DNA of 64,000 nt from Ceratopteris richardii (Eukaryota > Streptophyta > Polypodiopsida > Polypodiales > Pteridaceae): NCBI GenBank assembly GCA_020310875.1, contig CM035433.1:112103806-112167805 (forward strand). Direction: 5' to 3'. A program made the position numbers and the translations under genes. Below the pieces are notes generated by a model. It was not told the DNA's origin. It saw nothing but the letters and a program-made list of their open reading frames with translations, and did no database searches. Below are positions 10,704-21,561 of this stretch, piece after piece (position 1 is the stretch's first letter; each line of letters begins with the position of its first letter).

Positions 10704-11351
10704 CGTAGACCTCCAAGAGCACCTTTTAGCTAGAGAGAATAAAAATTTTCTATCCATATTTAATAATTTATATACTTAATTTTATATTTAAAGTTTACTT
10801 TTTATTCATTTATGGAATACTAATGAATTTTATTTATATGTGTAGATTCCAATGTATGATGTTGATGATATTCCTCCACAGCATTCACAATTACTAGTAA
10901 GACCTCATTTATCAGAAGCTTCCATGAGGAGGCTATGCAAAACTAATCATGTGCAATATGCAAAGTTGAAAGATCTATATTCAAAAGACGATAAAGTACA
11001 AGATTTATGTGACAATGATGAAGACGATGGCATGGTAGATTTTATTTAGGATTGGTATCAAAATGACAGTGAGAGCATTGATATTTCTAAAAATGAGAAA
11101 TATCTTCGAGAGGAATGTCTAAAGCATGTATATGAAGGAAGTCGTTTGACACGACTAAGTGCGAGCTTACTTATTCTCAACCTTCAAAATCGTTTTGGAT
11201 GGAGTAATGTATATGCTTCGACACTATTCAGGTATAATTTTCAGTTTTCTATCTATTGAACTTGAACTGAATGGACGCTTTTTGTTTGTGCATCTTTTAT
11301 ACTATTAATGCATCTTTCAAAATATTCGCGAAAAAATTGATTGTTTGGATG

Positions 11352-11709
11352 GCAGGATACGATTGTTTGTTTTGGAGGATATGAAGTATGTACCTTCATT
11401 GAATGATTTGTCGATTCTATCATATGTTCGTTTGAAAGTGTGAGAAGCAGATTTATAATTGCTATTCAAAGAATTTGGCACTGTTTATAGACCATACAAT
11501 GGTGACCTGGATGAATCGCATGCACAGAGGTTACTCAAGATAGAGCAATCTGATTATAGTGGACTAGTGCCAACAGGATTCCAAGGGTATGCAGTAAACC
11601 TCTTGCATGTCAATGATGAGCATCTAAACTTTAGGATACAAAGTGGAAATCATGGTGGCTTGAGAGGATCACTTTTAAACAGCTTGTTCAAAAAACTTCA
11701 GTGTCATAA
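11352..11709 (+). pseudogene. Left arm: SMC-hinge gene fragment resembling DMS3/GMI1
   Basis: Exon 11355-11385 reads IRLFVLEDM. A GT/AG intron follows (GTATGT at 11386 to TATAG at 11490). Exon 11491-11709 reads PYNGDLDESHAQRLL, LVPTGFQGYAVNLLHVN, and SGNHGGLRGSLLNSLFKKLQ. Spliced, the text LEDMKPYNGD fits the LEDLRPY.G.F segment that I recall from plant DMS3/GMI1-type proteins, followed in them by P.GFLGYAVN, GLRE.LF..LF..LQVY. These are SMC flexible-hinge proteins; DMS3 works in the DDR complex that supports Pol V in RNA-directed DNA methylation, and GMI1 in DNA repair. The fragment is partial and has no start. Family assignment is from memory of motifs. Confidence 0.6.
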
Positions 11710-11711
11710 AC

Positions 11712-12050
11712 CTGAAGTTCTTTGAACAAGCTGTATAAAAGTGATCCTCTCAAGCCACCATGATTTCCACTTTATATCCTAAAGTCCAGATGCTCATCAT
11801 TGACATGCAAGAGGTTTACTGCATACCCTAGGAATCCTACTGGCACTAGTCCCTTATAATCAAGTTGCTCTATCTTGAGTAATCTATGTGCATGCGATTC
11901 ATCCAGGTCACCATCGTATGGCCTATATGCAATTATAAACCCACTTCTCACACTTTCAAACTAAACATATGATACAATCGACAAATCATTCAATGAAGTT
12001 ACATACTTCATATCCTCCAAAACAAACAATCGTATCCTTCCATCCAAAAC
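11712..12050 (-). pseudogene. Right arm: the same DMS3/GMI1-like fragment, opposite strand
   Basis: Read on the minus strand the exon (12043-12007) gives RIRLFVLEDM. The intron runs from 12006 (GTATGT) to 11923 (TATAG), and the next exon (11922-11712) reads PYDGDLDESHAHRLL, LVPVGFLGYAVNLLHVN and GSLLYSLFKELQVYDT. The right arm is closer than the left arm to the family motifs as I remember them (GFLGYAVN, LF..LQVY.T). A TAA has replaced a Gln codon (left arm CAA at about 11639-11641). Retention of the intron in both arms shows that the source was genomic DNA. Confidence 0.6.
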
Positions 12051-12111
12051 AAGCAAATTTTTCGCGAATATTTTGGAAGATGCACATAAGCATACATATA
12101 TATAAAATTAT

Positions 12112-12112
12112 A

Positions 12113-12191
<79 letters not shown>
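12112..12191. repeat. (AT)n microsatellite in the TNP2 intron
   Basis: About 40 AT units lie just right of the foldback and left of the splice acceptor at 12261. Confidence 0.95.
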
Positions 12192-12200
<9 letters not shown>

Positions 12201-15200
12201 GTGTGTATGTATATTTATTTATTTACTTTTTTTAATATATCTTTTTTTGATAAACTTATAGGTTATTATCTCAAAAGTTTTTACCAAGTCATAATATTCT
12301 TCCTACCTCACATGATGAAATAAAGAAGATAATGAGCAATCTTGGTATAGATTATCAATGTATACATGCATGTCCTAACGATTGTATTTTATGTAGAGGT
12401 GAATATGCAGACTCTTTGACATGTCCCAAATGTCAATCTCCTCGATATAAGGGCGAAGAAGGTAAAATCCCAAAAAAGGTATTGATACATTTTCCATTGG
12501 CTCCACGGATTAGACATATGTTTCAAAGCCCGGAATTATCAAAGCTTTTTACTTGGGGACATGATCACAAAAGTACTGATGGAATAATCAGAATTACTCA
12601 TGATAGTGTTGCTTTTCAGCATATTGATTCTACATGGCGTGAATTTGCACAAAATCCACAGAATCTAAAGTTAGGAGTTGCATTAGATGGGGTTAATCCA
12701 TTCTCCATAAAATCCAATAAATGGTCAACATGGCTAGTGGTAGTCATAAACTACAATCTTCCGCCATATCTTAGCATTAAAAAGGAACATTTAATGCTTT
12801 CTCTTTTAATCCCAAGCAAAAGATACGTTAAAGATATGAATATATATCTTGCTCCTCTCATTGACGATCTTCAAGAGTTATGGAGAGGTATTAATGTCAT
12901 TGATGTATCGAAGAGCATCAATGAAAGACATATTACGGTTCGCGGTATTGTGGCTTGGACTATTCACGATTTTCTAGGATATGGTGTTTGTTCAGGTATT
13001 GATGTAATTTTTTTATTCAATATGCATGTAAATAAATATAATGTAATCTAATTATATTTTTATCATTTTCCATGATGCATGAATATCTACTAAGGGTTAT
13101 AAAGCTTGTCCATATTGTGGTGATTGGTTGAGATCAAATCTATAGTAAGAATCTCAACAAAAATATTTATCTTCGACATCGATGATTCTTGCCTGATGAT
13201 CATCCATTAAGATCTAAAAGAGAAGTGATACATTTTAATGGAAAGCTTGAAACACGTCAGTGTCCAAAACCTATGATGCCTATGGATTGGTATAAGAAAT
13301 TGATAGATGGACCTCTGATAGATCCAGAATCAGAAATCTTCAGTGATGATTCAGATAATGAGTATGTGAACAGAGGTAAAGGAAAATTGGCACTCACAGA
13401 GAACATATCAATATGGTATTCTTTGGAGTATTGGAAAGAGTTAAAAGTATGTCATCTTCTTGATCCTATGCATATATTCAAAAATATTGGTTATTCATTA
13501 TGGCAGCATCTTCTTGGGCTAAAAGATACCATAGCATCAAGGAATGATTTGAAAGATAAAAAATCCAAACCAAAGTTATGGCTAGTTTTTGATAGACATC
13601 GACAAGAAATGACTTATGCATCTACTCCTTGGGTACTTACAACAAAAGAGATATAGACTATCAACAATAGAATTCAATTGATTAAGACTCCTACAGGATA
13701 TGGAGCATCTTTTCAAAACATGTTTACTATGGATGATAAGAGCTTATCTGGGTTAAAGATCCATGACTGGCATAACTTTTTGAAACATATTTTACCTTTG
13801 TTTATCGATGGATGTACAACGAAAGGAGTACGAAATGTGATCTATCATCTTGGATCACTTATAAGGTAATTATGATACTTTTATATTTAATATGTATGAA
13901 TATTGGATATCTTTTATTTTTTAATTAACTACTTTATAATTGTTTTTATGATATGTATAGGTGGATTAGATCCAAAGAGATTGACAAAAACTTGATCCCA
14001 CAAAAAAAACATGAATGCAAAGAGCTACTATGTTTGATGGAGAAAGAACTTCCTACTTCATTTTTTGATATTCAGGTTCATTATTAGTCCATCTTGTAGA
14101 TGAAATAGAGATTACAGGTGTTGTCAACACTCGATGGATGTTTTGGGTCGAGTGATTTACGGGAATATTAAAAGGTTATGTGTGACAAAGAGCGAAACCA
14201 GAAGGATCCATGGAAAAGGGTTGGATGCTTGAAGAGTGCATGTATTACGTTAGTAAGTACCTTGAAAGAGTTCATGAAGAAGCTCCATGTCCATGGACCA
14301 ACGAGTCTTCTTCAAAAATAACAGATGAGGTATTATCAGGTAAGGGGGTTCCATTCTTATTTACATTTCAAGAAAAAAATGATGTTTCTACTTTTGTAGC
14401 ATATAATAGCGAATGCATGCAAGCATTCCTTAGCGAGTACGAGGAACTTCAAAATCTCCGAAGTAAAAGGCAAAAAAACAAAAGATTTAGATGTAATCTC
14501 GATAATAATGAGATTACAGATATATCTTCTTTCATGGATTGGCTATATAGTCGTTTGCAACGCGCCAACGCAAATAATGAAGAAATCTTAGACGGGCAAA
14601 GAGAGTTAATGATAGGTTGTGAACGAAAGGTAATTTTATTAAAATAATATTTTATTTTTTTCATATATATATATATATATATGTTAGTTTCAATTTACTA
14701 ATTGAATTTATTTTGCAGACTCGAATGTTCACTAATATGTGGGATTTTGGACAGCATATTAGAATCAAAGCCATTGATTCTTTACGTAAAACAGAGGATT
14801 CTAGTATTTTTGTTGCTTTCAAGCAACTATCACGTGCTAGCTCAAAAGACACGAACCTTATAGATAGCGAACTTGGTTACGTAGGAACTATTGTTGGTAT
14901 CTACGAAATTTCATTTCGTACATTCAAACAGGTAGAAAAAAGTTTATATTTTTTTGATAGATTTAGTTATTTTTTTAAACACCTAATAATGGGTTTTTGT
15001 TGTTATATATTTTGATAGGTCATTTTGAAGGTTGTCTGGTTTCGAGCCGAGTATAAAGGTAGTAATGCCACATTAAGAAAGGAATTATCTGGGTTTTGGG
15101 CAATTGATTCTTCCAAGGTAATGCGATCTACTAAAGAACCATATATTCTTCCTAGGCATGTTGAACAAGAATTTTTTTATAAAAACCCAGATGCTCATCC

Positions 15201-15585
15201 TTGGTGGAAAGTCATTCATGTGCAACCTAGAGGTAGGTCATTGTTTGAACAGTTTATTGTTATAGAGATTGAAGAAAGTCCTCTTGATGATTCAGCATCA
15301 AATACTGATACATCAACATCTGAAATAGAAATTAGAATCATTATACGTGATAATGATACTAATCTTTTTGATGAAGAGAATAATTCTCTACATGCTGATT
15401 CTACTGATGAGGAAGAGGAATTACAAGAAATAGATATTAATCCATCAATAGATGATGTGATTCATGAGAACATAGATTTAACAATCGAGGAAATAAATGA
15501 AATCAATAAGGATAATGAAGATGAGACTATATTGATGTCTTACCAAAATGATGCAATAATGAAAACATATGAGCAGATTAGATAG

Positions 15586-16260
15586 TAAATTCTACTCTAG
15601 TTATCGATCAAAAACTTGAAGCTTCTGAATGGATATAAGATAATAGATTTTTTTATTAACTTGAATAACGATGAATCCTACTAGAGAGATGAAATCATGT
15701 TCTTCTAAGTTAGAACATGAAGCTCGGGGGTATGCCTTCGAGGAGCAAATTTTTATCATGTATGTATGCATATGTGTGTGTATTCATGTGTATTATATGT
15801 ATACATATGTTAGTATGCATATATATGTATTTCATGTATTTGTATGTGTTTGCATGTGTGTGATATATGTATACATGTGTTAAATATGCATATGTGTATA
15901 TATGCATATGCATTTATGTAAAATATTCATGTATTGATGTAATATATTCAAGTGTCTATAATTGTGTACATGTATATATGTATATGTGTTTATGTGTAAA
16001 TATGTACATGTAAATATGTATGCATGTATATATATGTTTATGTGTGCATGTAGGCATGTATATGTGATGTGTACATGTATATATGTATATATGTCTATGT
16101 GTAAATGTAAATATGTATGCATGTATATATATATATTTATTTATTTATTTATGTGTGCATTTAGGCATGTATGTGTGATGCATAATATATCTACTCCATT
16201 TTATATTTATGTATCCTATCTACATGATGTGTATATATCTTTATATATATTATGATCCTC
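15586..16260. repeat. TNP2 3' flank with a TG/TA minisatellite
   Basis: 15586-15755 is unique AT-rich DNA with no gene. From 15756 to about 16190 there are TATGTGTA/CATGTA units, and the ORFs in them are repeat translations. Confidence 0.8.
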
Positions 16261-16830
16261 GTTGATTCGAGTAGCTATATATAGAGGCATAAGGTTGGGA
16301 GGAGAGACATCTCTCTAGTAGGACGTCGGAGGAATAAATGCAATGTGTACATATACTTCAAACATATGGCTAAAAGATTGAATTAGAGTTTTTAAATCAG
16401 GGGTTTTATAACCCTAATATCAAAATTAGTGTTTTCAATTTAGGATTTTTGCATGTGTTGTGTATGTATGTGTATCTATATGTGCATATGCATGTGTTGT
16501 GTGTGTGTTTATATGCATGTGTATATGGATATATGCATGTTAATATGATTATATGAGTCTATGTGTGTACATATGATTATGCATGTGTATGTGTATGTGA
16601 GTATGTGTATGTGTATGTGAGTATGTGTATGTGTCTATGTGTATTCATTATATGTGTGTAACTGCATGCATGTGTATGTGTGTGTAAAAATGTGCATGTA
16701 TGTGTGTATGTATAAATGTGCATGTGTGTAAATGTGCATGTATAATGTATATGTGTGTGTATGTGTGTATTTATACCTCTAGCCTCACTCTTTTTTCTCT
16801 CTCTCTCTCTCATATCCATACATAGATGCA
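16261..16830. repeat. Unclassified spacer, then TG minisatellite and a short CT run
   Basis: 16261-16445 is unique DNA without a gene. 16450-16765 is TGTGTATG-type repeat. A short (CT)n run lies at 16793-16812, next to the minus-strand exons. Confidence 0.75.
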
Positions 16831-16869
16831 TAACACACATACTCATATCCACATAAACATACATAAAAG

Positions 16870-17585
16870 CAGTGCATACTGTGCATTATCACGACGATGA
16901 GCCAAAAGTGTCCGCATCTCTTTTATACACCACTTAAGCGACCATCCAGTCCCAAACTGTGTCTCAAGTGAACTAAGTACGTATTTTTTATCCCTCTCAT
17001 CATGCTCACTACAAAAATAAAAAACATAATGTAAATAAAACATAAGATATTTATTTCAATTTATATGTAAAATTTTTACTTACTTCCACGGTAAGTGGAC
17101 AAAGCACAGGTAAGAGTCGCATAGTGCCCACATTCTTCTCTTCAACTCCAATCCATTTCCTATGTACACAATGTTCACCTCTGGCTCTATATCGCACTCT
17201 AGTCCTAAGGTGCATATGCATGTCCTCATAGGCAACTCTGCTCTGTTATCACGATTTGGAGGTGGTATAGGTGTCCTGAAAATAGATAGATAAAAATAAA
17301 CAAAGATATGTGTTATAATATCATTAAAAAGTTTATGAAAAAAAAAACATACCTATGAGCAGATAGCTCTCTTCCTACATGTGGAGCCACAAAAGAGCCC
17401 TCGTCTGATCGCTGGGTAAGCATCTGGATCGTATAGTTCAGCTCCTCATCAGACATCTCTGAGTAATCACGCATGATGGCCCCTAGAGTATCAAACGGAA
17501 CTCTTGCTCTCATAAGACTTTTTATGAGAGTGAGTTTCGCCTTTCTCTCTCTACAGGGATCCATAATACCTAACATACAAAACAA
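16870..17585 (-). pseudogene. Minus-strand CACTA-1 gene of unknown family, three exons
   Basis: Three exons with clean GT/AG borders: 17581-17353 (MDPCRERKAKLTLIKSL... MSDEELNYTIQMLTQRSDEGS), 17275-17094 (IPPPNRDNRAEL..., LECDIEPEVNIVYIGNG) and 17008 to about 16870 (EHDERDKKYVLSSLETQFGTGW). The frame is open across all three. I do not recognise the protein. A second copy at 32333-32805, on the other strand, keeps the same exon borders, so this is a real, repeated coding unit. It runs in the same direction as the Transposase_24-like exons at 8407-9154 and may be their 5' half. If so, TNP2 and the SET frame would lie in its intron on the opposite strand. Confidence 0.6.
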
Positions 17586-17605
17586 AATGATTAGAAATCA
17601 ATATA

Positions 17606-20600
17606 TATACGTGTACATATGTATGTGTGTATGCATTAAGTATGTGTATGTATGCATGTGTGTGTGTATGTATGTGTGTGTATGTGTGTGTGTATGTGTG
17701 TATGCATGTGTATGTGTGTGTATGCATCATTATGTGTGTATGTGTCTATGTGTGTATGTGTGTGTGTATATGTGTGTGTGTATGTGTGTGTGTCTATGTG
17801 TATGTGTGTGCATCTATGAGTGTGTATGTGTTTATGTGTGTGTATGTGTCTATGTGTGTGTATGTGTCTATGTGTGTATGTGTATGCATGTATATATGCA
17901 TATGTGTGTGTATGTGTGTGTATGCATTATGTATGCATATGTGTGTGTATGCATATGTGTGTGTATGCATTATGTATGTGTATGTATGTATGTATGTATG
18001 TTTGCATATGCATATGCATTATGTATGTATATATATGCATGTATGTGTATGTGTGAGTATGTCTCTCTATGTGTGTGTATGCATATATGTGTGTGTGTAT
18101 GCATATATGTGTGTATGTGTCTTTGTATATGTGTTTGTATGTGTGTATGCATGTGTATGTGTGTGTATGCATCATTATGTGTGTATGTTTCTATGTGTGT
18201 TTGTGTGTGTGTGTGTATATATGTGTGTGTGTCTATGTGTATGTGTGTGTGTCTATGAGTGTGTATGTGTTTATGTGTATGTATGTATCTATGTGTGTGT
18301 ATGTGTCTATGTGTGTATGTGTATGCATGTATGTATGCATATGTGTGTGTATGCATGTGTATGTGTGTGTATGCATCATTATGTGTGCATGTGTATGCAT
18401 GTATGTATGCATATGTGTGTGTATGCATGTGTATGTGTGTGTATGCATCATTATGTGTGTATGTGTCTATGTGTGTATGTGTCTATGTGTGTATGTGTGT
18501 GTGTGTGTATGTGTGTGTGTGTCTATGTGTATGTGTGTGTGTCTATGAGTGTGTATGTGTTTATGTGTATGTATGTATCTATGTGTGTCTATGTGTCTAT
18601 GTGTGTATGTGTATGCATGTGTGTATGTGTATGCATGTATGTATGCATGTGTGTGTATGCATGTGCATGTGTGTGTATGCATCATTATGTGTGTATGTGT
18701 CTATGTGTGTATGTTTGTGTGTGTATATGTGTGTGTGTATGTGTATGTGTCTATGTGTATGTGTCACTATGCGTCTATGAGTGTGTATGTGTTTATGTGT
18801 GTGTGTATGTGTCTATGTGTGTGTATGTGTCTATGTGTGTATGTGTATGCATGTATGTATGCATATGTGTGTATGTGTGTGTATGCATTATGTATGCATA
18901 TGTGTGTGTATGAATTATGTATGTGTATGTAAGCATGTGCATTATGTATGCATGTAAGTATGTATGTATGCATATGTGTGTATGTGTGTGTATGCATTGT
19001 GTATGCATATGTGTGTGTATGCATTATGTATGTGTATGTAAGCATGTGCATTATGTATGCATGTAAGTATGTATGTATGCATATGCATATGCATTATGTA
19101 TGCATATGTATGCATGTATGTGTATGTGTTTGTATGTCTCTCTATGTGTGTGTATTCATATATGTGTGTGTATGTATGTGTATATGTGTCTGTATGTGTG
19201 TATCTGTGTGTATTCATCATTATGTGTGTATGCGTCTATGTGTGTATGTGTGTGTATGTGTGTGTATATTTGTGTCTATGTGTGTGTGTGTGTCTATGTG
19301 TATGCGTGTGTATCTATGAGTATGTATGTGTTTATGTGTGTGTATGTGTGTATGTGTGTATGTGTGTATGTGTCTATGTGTGTGTATGTATCTATGCATG
19401 TGCATTATGTATGCATGTAAGTATGTATGTACATTGTATGCATATGCATATGCATTATGTATGCATGTATGTGTATATGTGTGTATGTCTCTTTGTGTGT
19501 GTGTATGCATATATGTGTGTGTATGTGTGTATGTGTGTATGTGTGTATGTGTGTGTATATGTGTATGTATGTGTGTATGCATGTGTATGTGTCTATGTGT
19601 CTATGTGTATATGTGTGTGTGTGTGTCTATGTGTATGTGTCTGTATCTATGAGTGTGTATGTGTTTATGTGTGTGTATGTGTCTATGTGTGTGTATGTAT
19701 ATGCATGTATGTATGCATATGCATGTGTATGCATGTGTATGCATGTGTATGTGTGTGTATGCATCATTATGTGTGTATGTGTCTATGTGTGTATGTGTCT
19801 ATGTGTGTATGTGTTTGTGTATATGTGTGTGTGTATGTGTGTGTGTATGTGTGTGTGTCTATGTGTATGTGTCGCTATGCATCTATGAGTGTGTATGTGT
19901 TTATGTGTGTGTATGTGTCTATGTGTGTGTATGTGTCTATGTGTGTATGTGTATGCATGTATGTATGCATAGTTGTGTGTATGTGTGTGTATGCATTATG
20001 TATGCATGTGTGTGTATGCATTATGTATGTGTATGTATGCATGTAAGTATGTACCTTTGCATATGCATATGCATTATGTATGCATATGCATTATGTATGC
20101 ATATGCATTATGTATGCATATGCATTATGTATGCATATGTATGCATGTATGTGTATGTGTGTGTATGTCTCTCTATGTGTGTGTGTATGCATATATGTGT
20201 GTGTATGTGTGTGTGTGTATATGTGTGTGTATGTGTGTATGCATGTGTATGTGTGTGAATGCATCATTATGTGTGTATGTGTCTATGTTGTATGTGTGTG
20301 TATATGTGTGTGTATGTGTGTGTATGTGTGTGTATGTGTGTGCACATCTATGTGCATGTGTGTGTGTCTATGAGTGTGTATGTGTTTATGTGTGTGTATG
20401 TGTCTATGTGTGTGTATGTGTCTATGTGTGTATGTGTATGCATGTATGTATGCATATGTGTGTGTATGTGTGTGTATGCATTATATATGTATATGTATGC
20501 ATGTGCATTATGTATGCATATGCATTATGTATGCATATGCATTATGTATGCATATGCATTATGTATGCATATGCATTATGTATGCATATGCATTATGTAT

Positions 20601-21066
20601 GCATATGCATTATGTATGTGTATGTATGCATGTGCATTATGTATGCATATGTGTGTGTATGCATGTAAGTAAGTATGTATGTATGCATATGCATATTCAT
20701 TATGTATGCATATGCATATGCATTATGTATGCATATGTATGCATGTATGTGTATGTGTGTGCATGTCTCTCTATGTGTGTGTGTATGTGCATCTGTGTAT
20801 GTGTGTGTGTATGTGTGTGTATGTGTGTATGTGTGTGTATATGTATGTGTATATGTGTGTGCATGTGTATGCATTATGTGTGCATGGGTATGCATTATGT
20901 GTGCATGTGTGTATGCAACATTATGTGTGTATGTGTGTATATGTGTGTATATTTGTGTGTGTGTGTGTCTATGTGTGTGTCTATGTGTGTGTCTATGTGT
21001 GTGTGTATGTGTGTGTGTGTCTATGTGTGTATATGTGTGTGTATGCATATGTGTGCGTGTGCGCGC
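17606..21066. repeat. 3.4-kb TG/TATG minisatellite with TATGCA blocks
   Basis: The array is almost wholly alternating purine-pyrimidine. Higher-order blocks recur: 'gtgtctatgtgtgtatgtgt', 'atgcatcattatgtgtg', 'gtctctctatgtgtgtg', and runs of 'catatgcattatgtatg' (for example 20040-20130 and 20505-20620). Frames of 200-430 codons on both strands (Cys/Val/Met-rich or His/Thr/Tyr-rich) arise because the unit lacks stops; they are not genes. Confidence 0.95.
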
Positions 21067-21084
21067 ATACCTTGCTTCAACGAG

Positions 21085-21558
<474 letters not shown>

Positions 21559-21561
21559 ATG

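Larger units (their letters stand above)
11310..12086. repeat. Long foldback (inverted repeat), arms about 375-390 bp, loop about 10 bases
   Basis: The left arm is 11310-11701 and the right arm about 11712-12086. They are reverse complements with roughly 26 substitutions by eye and one gap of about 20 bases (left arm 11469-11489). The turn is CTTCAG-tgtcataaac-CTGAAG. Both arms carry the same gene fragment, listed separately. The whole palindrome sits inside the TNP2 intron 11232-12261, so a transposase pre-mRNA would contain a long hairpin. Confidence 0.92.
10846..15585 (+). pseudogene. TNP2: TNP2-type CACTA transposase (Transposase_21, DUF4218, DUF4216)
   Basis: Exons at about 10846-11231, 12262-12995, 13089-13866, 13961-14629, 14719-14931 and 15019-15585. 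The N-terminal part reads LREECLKHVYEG..LTRLSA...FGWSN. The core reads IHACPNDCIL, CPKCQSPRYK, KIPKKVLIHFPL, LGVALDGVNPF, WLVVVINYNLPP, MLSLLIPS, PLIDDLQELW, WTIHDFLGYG and ACPYC. Then follow LLDPMHIFKNI, SLSGLKIHDWHNF, LPTSFFDI, NTRWM, LKGYV and RAKPEGSM (DUF4218), and the C-terminal block GYVGTIVGIYE...WFRAEYKG...YILPRHVEQEFF (DUF4216), ending in an acidic tail. This is the full family plan, about the expected length. In-frame stops (11047, 13183, 14153, 14183 and others) show it is dead. One intron (11232-12261) holds the foldback described separately. Confidence 0.92.

Noticed and set aside
17473-20668. Long Cys/Val/Met-rich and His/Thr/Tyr-rich ORFs (up to 428 codons) resembling metallothionein- or histidine-rich proteins
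   Set aside because: They are translations of TATG/TGTG tandem repeats, occur in several frames and both strands at once, and share no non-repeat residues.
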